A stretch of DNA of 64,000 bases from positions 1,178,001 to 1,242,000 of the forward strand of contig NZ_CP044523.1 of the NCBI RefSeq assembly GCF_008831545.1. Direction: 5' to 3'. The position numbers were made by a program, and so were the translations under genes. Shown in pieces: positions 43,408 through 51,023 of the stretch (positions within the stretch are counted from its first letter, which is position 1; every line of letters begins with the position of its first letter). The DNA is from Halorussus halophilus. GTDB lineage: Archaea; Halobacteriota; Halobacteria; Halobacteriales; Haladaptataceae. The notes under the pieces were generated by a model. It did not search any database. It was not told where the DNA came from and saw nothing but the letters and a program-made list of their open reading frames with translations.

Positions 43408-44631
43408 ATGAACGAAATAGTCGAGATATTCGTCGCGTCGGTGCGCGACGGTTACGTGCAAGTCAGCGCGTTCGTCGCGGTCACCGTCCTATTGTTCAGT
43501 TACGTGCAGTATCGAACCGGCGGCGCGCTGGTCGAACGACTCGAAGAAAACGAACGCTTCCAACCGTTCGCTGGTGCGGCGATGGGACTCACGCCCGGCT
43601 GTGGCGGCGCAATCGTGATGATGCCGCTGTACGTCCGTGGCTCTGTTAGCTTCGGGACCGTCGTGGCGACGCTCATCGCCACGGCTGGCGACTCGGCGTT
43701 CGTCATCTTCGCGCTCGCACCGGAGGCGGCGCTGTACGCTTACGGTATCGCGTTCGCTACGGCAGTCGTCTTCGGTTACGCCATCGACAAGTTCGGTCTC
43801 GGCGTCGGTCGCGTCGATGCCGCGGTCAGCAAACTCGACCGGAGGGCGGCCACCGACGGCGGCGTCGCCACTGGTGGCGTCAGTAGCGGTCCCCACGACT
43901 TCGACGCAAGCCGTGACTACGACCACGATGCAAGCTGTGACCACGACCACGAACCAGCGAGAGAGTCGGCCATCCTGACGCCCATCTCGCACGCCGCGCA
44001 CGCCGCGTGGTGGGTAGCGGCCGGGTCCGCACTCGCCTTGGGGGTCATGTACCTCCTCGCAGGTGCCCCAGAAGTCGCGCTCGAACTCGGACCGACGTTC
44101 GACGGTGCGTTCACGGTGGTCGGTATCACCGGGACGACACTGTCCTTTTTCCTCTACTTCGTCGGTCGCCGCTATCTCGGTGACGGCGAAGTCGGACGCG
44201 CCCGCGAGTCGTTCGCCGACGCATACGACACACTGGTCCACGCCGCGATGGAGACCAGTTTCGTCACCGTCTGGGTGCTGACGGCGTACCTGCTCTACGA
44301 GTACGGCATCCTCCTCACCGGCATCGACATCGGTGCGGTCGCTGCGGCCGCTGGCCTGCTCGCACCCATCGCGGGTGCGCTAGTCGGCCTCATCCCGGGC
44401 TGTGGCCCGCAAATCGTCCTCGCTGGCGTCTACGCCGAGGGTGCGATTCCGTTCTCGGCACTGACGGCAAACGCCATCAGTCAGGACGGCGACGCGCTGT
44501 TCCCGCTCATCGCGGTGGACAAGACGGCCGCAATCGTCGCGTCCATCTACACCACGATACCGGCGCTCATCGTCGGCGTGCTTCTGCACGTCGTCTTCGG
44601 CCCGTTGTTCGGTTTCGGCGTGCTCGGGTAG
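43408..44631 (+). CDS. Putative heavy-metal or manganese exporter (10-TM, ArsP_2-like)
   Basis: A 407-residue membrane protein made of two similar halves. Each half has a Pro-Gly-Cys-Gly motif: TPGCGGAIVMMP (about residue 63) and IPGCGPQIVLAG (about 327). Later segments read TAGDSAFV and SQDGDALFPL. Between the halves lies an Asp/His-rich loop (DYDHDASCDHDHEPA, about 170-185) that could bind metal. This fits the DUF2899/ArsP_2 family, annotated as putative manganese transporters or heavy-metal exporters. ATG 43408 was chosen; GTG 43402 is possible. The operator candidate upstream supports metal control. Confidence 0.85.
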   Translation: MNEIVEIFVASVRDGYVQVSAFVAVTVLLFSYVQYRTGGALVERLEENERFQPFAGAAMGLTPGCGGAIVMMPLYVRGSVSFGTVVATLIATAGDSAFVIFALAPEAALYAYGIAFATAVVFGYAIDKFGLGVGRVDAAVSKLDRRAATDGGVATGGVSSGPHDFDASRDYDHDASCDHDHEPARESAILTPISHAAHAAWWVAAGSALALGVMYLLAGAPEVALELGPTFDGAFTVVGITGTTLSFFLYFVGRRYLGDGEVGRARESFADAYDTLVHAAMETSFVTVWVLTAYLLYEYGILLTGIDIGAVAAAAGLLAPIAGALVGLIPGCGPQIVLAGVYAEGAIPFSALTANAISQDGDALFPLIAVDKTAAIVASIYTTIPALIVGVLLHVVFGPLFGFGVLG

Positions 44632-44839
44632 CGGTTCGTAAGAATTAGTTTCGGGCTGGTTTCGGTGCTGACGACGAATTAGACGTGGCTGTGACCACCT
44701 CGAAAGCCCCCTTTCGTTTCCCCTGTCGGTTGGGTAGTCGGTTTTCGCGTTCGGTTGGGCCACCCCAATAGCTGGTGGTCTGCTCGTTTTCGGAAGAAGG
44801 GCCGAAGTATCCGGGACCAAGAAAAAGAGCCGCCGTGGT

Positions 44840-45538
44840 TCAGCCTTCGACGATGAACTGACTCGCTATCTCTATGACTTCCTCCATCGACTGCGCTGGG
44901 TCGAAGGCGTCGGGGAACGGCGAGTCCCCGTTGGCGAAGTTCAGGATGGAAGCGTGTCGGGCCTCGACGCTGTGAATCGACAGCGCAGCCGACAGAATCT
45001 CGTCGTTCTGGATAGCTGGTGCGGCACCGGCGTAGGCCGCGACACCTGTGTTCTCCAGTGCCTGTGCAATCGCCACGAACTCCGTCGCGTTGCTGTATCC
45101 GAAGTCGTACTCTGCTTCGCCGACCGGTTCGCCACCGAGGTCGGTCACGACTTCGGTCAGTGCATCGACGTGGGCCTTCTCGTGGTCGCGGACGACTTCT
45201 AGTAGGTCCGTCACCGAGTACTGCACACCCTTCGTGAGTCGTCGGATCGACTTCGACTGCGCGAGGTCGCCCTCGCTGAACTGTTCGAGGCCGTCGCGGT
45301 AGAAGGCGTACTCCAGATGTTCGAGCGTCAGCGCGTAGTTCAGGATGTCCACGTCGCTCGGGCCGTCCTCGGACTCTTGGCCGCCGGTAGCGGCGACCGC
45401 TCCCGCCCCGCCCAGCGACAGCGCGAGTGCCCCGCCGCCGACTTTCGCCGAACTTTCGAGAAACGCACGCCGAGTCGTCGGTGCGAGTTCTCGTAGTTGC
45501 TCCCCGGTTCCCCATTCGTCCCCCTCGTGGTCGCTCAT
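44840..45538 (-). CDS. Tat-exported ferritin-like domain protein, copy 1
   Basis: A 232-residue protein with a Tat signal (TTRRAFLESSAKVGGGALAL). The mature part is a four-helix ferritin-like domain with helix starts DILNYALTLEHLEYAFY, the DHEKAH segment and SIHSVEARHA, whose Glu and His residues are placed like di-metal ligands. The family (PF13668-like, related to plant desiccation protein Pcc13-62) has no settled activity. It is 70 percent-like, by eye, to the downstream copy. A GTG eight codons earlier is possible. It would sit outside the cell membrane. Confidence 0.88.
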   Translation of the reverse strand: MSDHEGDEWGTGEQLRELAPTTRRAFLESSAKVGGGALALSLGGAGAVAATGGQESEDGPSDVDILNYALTLEHLEYAFYRDGLEQFSEGDLAQSKSIRRLTKGVQYSVTDLLEVVRDHEKAHVDALTEVVTDLGGEPVGEAEYDFGYSNATEFVAIAQALENTGVAAYAGAAPAIQNDEILSAALSIHSVEARHASILNFANGDSPFPDAFDPAQSMEEVIEIASQFIVEG

Positions 45539-45592
45539 GGTCGTTCTGTGCCTGTCCGGCACGATTCAAACGGAGTCTGTATTTTAAAAGAA

Positions 45593-45618
45593 GATTTTCC
45601 GAACTCTCACCCAAATTC
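45593..45618 (-). promoter_or_regulatory. Shared upstream motif of ferritin-like gene, copy 1
   Basis: This 26-nt stretch is identical at 24 positions to 46514-46539. The core on the plus strand is CCGAACTCTCACCCAA. It lies 55 nt upstream of the ATG, the same distance as in copy 2 (56 nt). An AT-rich stretch TTTTAAAATA follows on the minus strand (45582-45591). It is a candidate operator or promoter element. Confidence 0.6.
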
Positions 45619-45705
45619 GTCCCACAACCCGGGATAGCACGTTCGAACGTGGGCGCAGTGGTTGTCTCTGGCTGGCTCCGACCCTCTTTCTTGTGAACTA
45701 CCGCC

Positions 45706-46458
45706 TCAAGACTTCACGATGAACTGGCTGGCTATCTCCTTGACCTTCTCCATCGACTTCGCCTCGTCGAACGCGTTGGGGAACGGCGAGGCGTCGTTGA
45801 CGTAGTTGAGCGACGCCGCGTGACGCGCTTCGACGCTGTGAATCGACACTGCGGCCGCGAGCAGTTTGTCGCTCTCGATGGACGGCGCGGCACCGGCGTA
45901 CGCCGCGACGCCCGTGTTTTCGAGGGCTTTCGCCACGCCGAGGAACTCGGCTGGTGACTCGTAGCCGAAGTCGTACTCGGCGGCCTCGACGGGGTCACCG
46001 CCGAGTTTCTCGATGACCTTCGTTATCTGCTCGACGTGGGCCGCTTCGTGTTCGCCGACAGTTTCGACCCACATCGGAATCTGTTCACGGGTCGCGTCGG
46101 GCACGTCACAGCCCAAGTTGGCGTCTCGGAACTCCTCGGCGTCGAACTCCTCTACGCCTTGTTGGTAGAACGTCGCTTCCAGGTGTTCGAGGGTCAGCGC
46201 GTAGTTGAGGATGTCTATGTCAGAGGTCTCGTCGCTCTTCTCCGCGCCGTCCTCGTCCTGTGCCGCGGGCGCTCCGGACTTGTCGGTCTGCCCACCAGCG
46301 AGTTGCCCCATGGCGGTGCCCGACACCCCGACCGCGCCGAGTGCAGTGGCCGAGCCTGCGAGGAAGCCGCGCCGGGAGGTCAACTGCTCCTGCGCGCTCT
46401 CGGTTATCGCCTCGATGCTCGCGGCCGCGTCGTCGTCGGATTGGGTTCGGTCTACCAT
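45706..46458 (-). CDS. Tat-exported ferritin-like domain protein, copy 2
   Basis: A 250-residue paralogue of the gene at 44840. The Tat signal is SRRGFLAGSATALGAVGVSG, followed by a linker rich in Gly, Asp and Glu, and the same ferritin-like core: DILNYALTLEHLEATFYQQG, GEHEAAHVEQI, and SIHSVEARHAASLNY. An insert of about 14 residues (ANLGCDVPDATREQ) sets it apart. It lies 167 bp upstream of copy 1, and both have the same upstream motif, so they are separately started but probably co-regulated. Confidence 0.88.
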   Translation of the reverse strand: MVDRTQSDDDAAASIEAITESAQEQLTSRRGFLAGSATALGAVGVSGTAMGQLAGGQTDKSGAPAAQDEDGAEKSDETSDIDILNYALTLEHLEATFYQQGVEEFDAEEFRDANLGCDVPDATREQIPMWVETVGEHEAAHVEQITKVIEKLGGDPVEAAEYDFGYESPAEFLGVAKALENTGVAAYAGAAPSIESDKLLAAAVSIHSVEARHAASLNYVNDASPFPNAFDEAKSMEKVKEIASQFIVKS

Positions 46459-46513
46459 CGGTGAATCCGTGCGCCGTAGCGCACAGGCAGAACGAGGCCG
46501 AAGACACCAAAGT

Positions 46514-46539
46514 GGATTTCCCGAACTCTCACCCAATTT
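46514..46539 (-). promoter_or_regulatory. Shared upstream motif of ferritin-like gene, copy 2
   Basis: Matches the motif at 45593-45618 at 24 of 26 positions (core CCGAACTCTCACCCAA). An AT-rich stretch containing ATATAATA (minus strand, about 46557-46564) lies further upstream and would place a transcription start inside the motif. A weaker relative (TTTCCCAAATTCACCC, 47046-47061) precedes the gene at 46705. Confidence 0.6.
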
Positions 46540-46704
46540 CATCTCGAATTTTGTGTATTATATTGGAAATTGGCTAAAAACGTTATTTTTATTTGGAATA
46601 TGTCTGCACTGCGTTCTCTCTCGGGAGTCGGCTATTTCGACTGATTCGACTTTCCACGCGCGAGAAGACACGACCCAAAATTTCGATTCTGGCTCGATTC
46701 CAGT

Positions 46705-47010
46705 TCAGTCCCACGTCACCCAGGTCAGAAACACCAGCGCGCCGAATTCGAGGATGTGGAGGATGAGCATCGCACGCCACGCGGGGGCCGGAACGGCGGT
46801 GCTGAACCACCCTGCGAGCAGTGGGTCCAGCATGTAGTAGTAGAACGCCAGTGCGTTCTCTGCGAGCAACAGGATAGAGAAGACGCTCAGTCCCAGCGTA
46901 TGCTTCGAGCGGAACTGGAGGTAGTTGCGGGCCCAGACGTAGGTCAGCATAGCTAACAGCACCGTGTTCAGCGCCGTTGCCACGCGTGCGGCGTCGATTA
47001 GCAGGCCCAT
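46705..47010 (-). CDS. Small membrane protein, three helices
   Basis: A 101-residue protein with hydrophobic helices at about residues 5-27, 38-60 and 78-98. No motif is recognised. It follows a winged-helix regulator gene by 55 bp on the same strand; such regulator plus small membrane protein pairs are frequent in haloarchaea. A paralogous role with the regulator as sensor is possible but unproven. Confidence 0.8.
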   Translation of the reverse strand: MGLLIDAARVATALNTVLLAMLTYVWARNYLQFRSKHTLGLSVFSILLLAENALAFYYYMLDPLLAGWFSTAVPAPAWRAMLILHILEFGALVFLTWVTWD

Positions 47011-47065
47011 TCGTATCTCCGTTGTAAGTTCCGGCAGTTATACGCTTTCCCAAATTCACCCATAA

Positions 47066-47341
47066 TCACTCTACCTCCTCGATAATTTGCTCGACCGTCT
47101 CCCAGTGGTGGCGCGCTTGGTCGGTGGGGAGATACACCGCGCCGTAGTCGTCGCCGCTATTCTGGACGATGTCGTTTTCCATCAACACGTCGAGATGATG
47201 GCGCACCGTCTTGTAGTCCAAGTCGAGGTCTTCCGCGAGTTGGTTGGCGTTCCGTGGACGCTCGTCTATGGCCCGCAGGAGACGCGCGCGGTTGGCACCG
47301 CCCCGCGTCCCGGTCAACACGTACCACAGAACGCTCTCCAT
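47066..47341 (-). CDS. Winged-helix transcriptional regulator
   Basis: A 91-residue DNA-binding protein. The helix-turn-helix reads RPRNANQLAEDLDLDYKTVR, with a wing around GDDYGAVYLP and a C-terminal helix. The first residues (ESVLWYVLTGTRGGANRARL) are typical of a haloarchaeal ArsR-like family. Probably autoregulates itself and the membrane protein gene downstream. Confidence 0.88.
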   Translation of the reverse strand: MESVLWYVLTGTRGGANRARLLRAIDERPRNANQLAEDLDLDYKTVRHHLDVLMENDIVQNSGDDYGAVYLPTDQARHHWETVEQIIEEVE

Positions 47342-47411
47342 CGATTACCCACTCACGTGCCCGGTTTGTAAGCGCATCGACACCGCTCGCAATTTTCCGG
47401 TTTTCTAACAG

Positions 47412-47696
47412 TCAGACGGTGAAGAGATGTCCCTCGCGTGGCACGTCGAACAGACCGACGCGTGCGCCCGCGTCGAGCCAAGCGTGACCGTACGAAAAGG
47501 AGGCCAGCGCGTTCACGAGGTCGTCTTCCTCGCGGAAGTGACGGCCGTCGTCCAGATACGACTGGGCCATCTCCAGACACTCGGCGGCGGCCTCGCCCAT
47601 CGGCGTGTCCTCGGGCGGCGCGACTTCGGCGGCGTCGAGTGCCTCCGCGAGCAGGCCCTCGTAGCGGTCGGTCTTCTCTTCGAGGTCGGCGGCCAT
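47412..47696 (-). CDS. DUF357 family protein
   Basis: A 94-residue helical protein. The helices KTDRYEGLLAEALDAAEVA and AECLEMAQSYLDDGRHFRE, followed by LASFSYGHAWLDAGARVG, match the DUF357 archaeal family, which has helical repeats and no known activity. It is 70 bp from the regulator gene and divergent from the thioredoxin reductase fusion gene. Confidence 0.9.
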   Translation of the reverse strand: MAADLEEKTDRYEGLLAEALDAAEVAPPEDTPMGEAAAECLEMAQSYLDDGRHFREEDDLVNALASFSYGHAWLDAGARVGLFDVPREGHLFTV

Positions 47697-47822
47697 GTAC
47701 GGTTCGTGGGGTGGACGGTAGGTAAGCGTTCGGAGTTATCACTCGGTGTTAGTCTGACTCCGATAGCGGAAAGTCGGGGGGACAACACAAGCTAAATAGC
47801 CCGGCCGAATCAATATTGCACT

Positions 47823-49166
47823 ATGAGCGAACACCCGCACGTCGAGATTTACACAAAGGAGCAGTGTCCGTACTGCGAGAAGGCCAAGGACCTCTTCGAC
47901 GCGAAAGGCGTCGAGTACGAGACGTACAACGTGACCGGCGACGACGACCTGTTCGAGGAGATGGTCGAGCGCGCCGACGGTCGGAAGACGGCACCCGAAG
48001 TGTTCATCGACGACGAACTAATCGGTGGCTTCGACCAGACCAAAGAACTGGACGAGGCTGGCGAACTGGACAAAAAACTCGGTACTGTCTGTGCCGACGG
48101 TGGTGAGGAGTCCGCCAATGCAGACGCCCCCACCGAACACCGCAAACTCATCGTCGCCGGGAGCGGCATCGCAGGATTGACCGCGGCCATCTACTCCGCG
48201 CGGTCGAACAACGACCCGCTGGTGTTGGAAGGTGACGAACCCGGGGGCCAACTCACCCTCACCACAGAGGTCGAGAATTACCCTGGCTTCCCGGAGGGCA
48301 TCAGTGGCCCGGACCTCATCAACAACATGAAAGAGCAGGCCAAGCGGTTCGGTACCGAGGTCAAACACGGCGTCATCGAAGACGTAGACGACTCCCAGCG
48401 ACCGTACCGCGTCGAGTTGTCCAGTGGCGACGTCTACACGACCGACGCATTCATCGCCGCGTCCGGTGCGAGCGCCCGCACGCTCGGCATTCCGGGCGAG
48501 GACAACCTGATGGGCTACGGCGTCTCGACCTGCGCGACCTGCGACGGCGCGTTCTTCCGCGGTGAGGAGATGGTGGTCGTCGGCGGCGGCGACGCCGCCT
48601 TCGAGGAGGCCAACTTCCTCACGAAGTTCGCCTCGAAGGTGTATCTGGTCCACCGCCGCGAGGAGTTCCGCGCCGAGGACTACTGGATCGACCGCGTGCA
48701 GGAGAAAGTCGATGAGGGCGAAATCGAGATTCTGCGCAACACAGAAGTCACGGAAATCCACGGCACTCCCGAAGAGGGCGTGGACTACCTCTCGATGGTC
48801 CGCCATCCCGAGGGTCGCCCGAGCGAGAAACTGGACGACTCCGAAACCGAGGAGTTCGAGATGGACGTCGGCGCGATGTTCGTCGCCATCGGCCACACGC
48901 CGAACACGGAGTACTTCGAAGACACAGCCGTCGAGATGGACGACGCGGGGTACATCCAGACCGAGGGCGGCAAGGGCGGCGGCCAGACGAAGACAGGCGT
49001 GCCCGGCATCTTCGGCGCTGGCGACGTAGTGGACTTCCACTATCAACAGGCTGTCACCGCCGCGGGTATGGGCTGTAAGGCCGCGCTCGACGCCGACGAC
49101 TATCTCGAAACTGTGGAACTGGAAACCGAGGAACCGGCGGCGGAAGCGGCGGCAGGCGACGACTGA
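47823..49166 (+). CDS. Glutaredoxin-thioredoxin reductase fusion
   Basis: A 447-residue protein with two redox domains. Residues 1-87 are a glutaredoxin with active-site CPYC (15-18) and the TAPEVFIDDELIGGFD segment. Residues 100-440 are a thioredoxin reductase with FAD motif AGSGIAGLTAAIY, redox pair CATC (about 237-240), NAD(P) motif GGGDAAFEEA and VHRREEFRAE (suggesting NADPH), and a final GDVVDF FAD segment. A fused glutaredoxin could be the reductase's own electron acceptor. A linker around 88-100 is Asp/Ala-rich. No thioredoxin gene is adjacent. Confidence 0.93.
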   Translation: MSEHPHVEIYTKEQCPYCEKAKDLFDAKGVEYETYNVTGDDDLFEEMVERADGRKTAPEVFIDDELIGGFDQTKELDEAGELDKKLGTVCADGGEESANADAPTEHRKLIVAGSGIAGLTAAIYSARSNNDPLVLEGDEPGGQLTLTTEVENYPGFPEGISGPDLINNMKEQAKRFGTEVKHGVIEDVDDSQRPYRVELSSGDVYTTDAFIAASGASARTLGIPGEDNLMGYGVSTCATCDGAFFRGEEMVVVGGGDAAFEEANFLTKFASKVYLVHRREEFRAEDYWIDRVQEKVDEGEIEILRNTEVTEIHGTPEEGVDYLSMVRHPEGRPSEKLDDSETEEFEMDVGAMFVAIGHTPNTEYFEDTAVEMDDAGYIQTEGGKGGGQTKTGVPGIFGAGDVVDFHYQQAVTAAGMGCKAALDADDYLETVELETEEPAAEAAAGDD

Positions 49167-49501
49167 GGACTTTCTGACTACTCTCGCGGTTCAGCAACCG
49201 ATAGTTTCGTCCGGTGACACCTGCCACTGGGAACGCTCGCTTGACCAATTGAAGGGTGGACTGAAAGGGGCCGACCGGTCGCGTCCGAAGGACGTGGTTA
49301 CTCTGCGGGCCACTATTCGCGCCGTGCTGTGCGGTGAGGCCGAATATCCTGCAGAGCAACCGGGAGCGGTCGGGGGCTTTCTAAGCGGTAATACTGAGGA
49401 TGTTGTCTGCGGTTGGTAGCAAATAGACTGTGAGATCCGGGACAGCAACTCTCTATCCCGACACCCGCACACCTTTACGTCCGCTCCTGAAACTACCACG
49501 C
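49167..49501. other. Intergenic region, possibly a conserved non-coding element
   Basis: No gene supported. The middle contains GCCGTGCTGTGCGGTGAGGC, TATCCTGCAGAGCAACC and a GCGCCGTGCTG stretch. Spurious reading frames from similar sequences are annotated in other haloarchaea, by memory only, which suggests a repeated non-coding element. Upstream promoter elements of the gene at 49502 probably lie at its right end. Confidence 0.35.
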
Positions 49502-49795
49502 ATGTCCGACGAAGTCGAGACGACGACGTACACCATCGAAAGCCCCGACGGAGACAGCGACGAACTGACGATTCCGACTGGCCTCGTGGAGATGCTCCAA
49601 GAAGAGGGCGAGACGGGTGCGGACGTCCTGGGCGACATGGCGATGCTCTCGCTCGCACAGCAGGCCCACGCCGTCGTTCACCACTCCCACGGCGAGACGG
49701 ACCCACAAATCGAAGCCTACGAGGAGAAGGCGATGGACCTCTTCGAGGAACGCTTCGGCACGACGTTCGGCGAGATGACTGGTCACGACCACTAA
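49502..49795 (+). CDS. Haloarchaeal hypothetical protein
   Basis: A 97-residue acidic protein with a short N-terminal beta segment (TTYTIESPDGDSDELTIP), a helix (GLVEMLQEEGETGADVLGDM), and a His-containing stretch AVVHHSHGETD followed by two helices. It looks conserved and soluble. No function is recognised. ATG 49502 follows a CACACC(T) stretch; earlier codons do not resemble coding sequence. Confidence 0.83.
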   Translation: MSDEVETTTYTIESPDGDSDELTIPTGLVEMLQEEGETGADVLGDMAMLSLAQQAHAVVHHSHGETDPQIEAYEEKAMDLFEERFGTTFGEMTGHDH

Positions 49796-49932
49796 CCACC
49801 TTTTTTCTCGTCGGGTGCCGTCGCGATAGAGGCGCTCGGCACCGCTCTCTGCTCACGGCCAAAGGCCGTTCGCACGGTTCGAGGGCCGGAGTCTCTCGGC
49901 ACTCGAAAAAATATGGATCAAAAAAGGGATAC

Positions 49933-49967
49933 GAGAAATCAGCGCGCGACGCGCGCTGATTTCTCGA
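49933..49967. repeat. Long perfect hairpin
   Basis: CGAGAAATCAGCGCG pairs with CGCGCTGATTTCTCG across a 5-nt loop, giving a 15-bp stem. On the plus strand it is followed by CTTCTTTTTCTGG. It could act as a bidirectional terminator between the hypothetical gene and the convergent mevalonate genes, or belong to the adjacent repeat (49988-50127). Confidence 0.7.
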
Positions 49968-49987
49968 ATCTTCTTTTTCTGGTGCCA

Positions 49988-50127
49988 CTTCCGCACAGCA
50001 CAGCACCGCGAGAGCCACACCCTCCCCAACCGACTCCTTCGCTTCGCTCAGTCGTCCCTCGCGCGGAGTTGGCGCGACTCCCTTGCGGGGTCGCGCCAGC
50101 GCGCGCCGTGACCAAACCCGGTATCGC
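49988..50127 (-). repeat. Dispersed structured repeat, copy 3
   Basis: Read on the minus strand: ACGCGATACCGGG start (50129-50117), GGCGCGCGCTGG, hairpin H1 TGGCGCGAC with GTCGCGCCA (50098-50090 with 50078-50070), block A CGCGCGAGGGACGACTGA, block B GTCGGTTGGGGAGGGTGTGG, and CTCTCGCGGTGCTG. Block C is missing. H1 sequence differs from the others yet pairs perfectly over 9 bp. Confidence 0.8.
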
Positions 50128-50273
50128 GTGTATTCGCAGAAACGAACGTTCAAGTATCAGAACGAGACCAACCCATCTCGGACGTTCTGTATTGGTTCCG
50201 TATCTCCAAAATCTCCCCGGAACCACCAGTCCGACTAACCCGAAAGGGCCGAGCCAAAACACCAAGCCGACAG

Positions 50274-51020
50274 TTACGACTCGCCGCCGTCGATGAGGGT
50301 GCCGGGGTCTTGGCCACCCAAGAACTCCCGAATAGCATCAGGACCGAAAATCGTCGCGGGCGCACCCAAGTCCAGCAGGGCGCGCACCTTCCCGGCCATC
50401 CCACCAGTCACATCTGTAGACTCACTGCCACCCAAGAAATCGGCTACCTCGTCGTAGGAGCGAATCTCCGGAATCACCGCTTCCTCGTCGTCCAGCACGC
50501 CGGGCACCGTCGAGCAGAAGCCCACCCGGTCGGCACCCAGACCCTGAGCCACTGCTGTGACCACTTCGTCACCACTGAGGATGGTCACACCCTTCCCCTC
50601 GTGGGCCACAACGTCGCCGTGCAGTACCGGGACGAATCCCTCGTCGAGCATCGTCTCGACTTGCGTGGTCATCAACTCCAACGTTCCCGCTCCGTCTCGC
50701 TTCGCGGCCGAGAACGGATGCACCGGCACCGCTGGCACGTCGCGCTCGTGCAGACGCGAGAGGACGAAGTCGTTCAGCGTCTTCATCGCGCCGTGGATTT
50801 CGACCGCCGCAGCGGCATCTTTCGAGCCGTCGGTCTTCGAAACGCCGTGTTCGCTGGCGTTGTGGTGGCCGAAGCTTCCGCCGCCGTGGACGACCACGAG
50901 GTCCGAGACGGGCGACTCCGCAATCGCGTCCGCGGCGTCAGCCAACGCCGGGCCGTCCAGTGCTTCCGCGCGGTCCTTGTCGGTGATGACGCTTCCGCCG
51001 AGTTTCAGGATGGTAGTCAT
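50274..51020 (-). CDS. ipk: Isopentenyl phosphate kinase
   Basis: A 248-residue amino-acid-kinase-fold enzyme that phosphorylates isopentenyl phosphate to isopentenyl diphosphate in the archaeal mevalonate pathway. The N-terminal KLGGSVITDK and the HGGGSFGH segments, with the conserved His, are diagnostic. The terminal GTDVTGGMAGKV-like segment is present (STDVTGGMAGKVRALL). It starts 3 bp after the mevalonate kinase stop, so the two form an operon. Confidence 0.95.
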   Translation of the reverse strand: MTTILKLGGSVITDKDRAEALDGPALADAADAIAESPVSDLVVVHGGGSFGHHNASEHGVSKTDGSKDAAAAVEIHGAMKTLNDFVLSRLHERDVPAVPVHPFSAAKRDGAGTLELMTTQVETMLDEGFVPVLHGDVVAHEGKGVTILSGDEVVTAVAQGLGADRVGFCSTVPGVLDDEEAVIPEIRSYDEVADFLGGSESTDVTGGMAGKVRALLDLGAPATIFGPDAIREFLGGQDPGTLIDGGES

Positions 51021-51023
51021 CTC

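Noticed and set aside
44679-45614. 311-codon frame overlapping the ferritin-like gene on the same strand
   Set aside because: Arg-rich out-of-phase frame; the phase with Tat signal and ferritin-like helices is the true one.
49054-49359. 101-codon minus-strand frame after the thioredoxin reductase fusion
   Set aside because: Overlaps the real gene's 3' end and continues into a non-coding stretch; resembles spurious haloarchaeal annotations.
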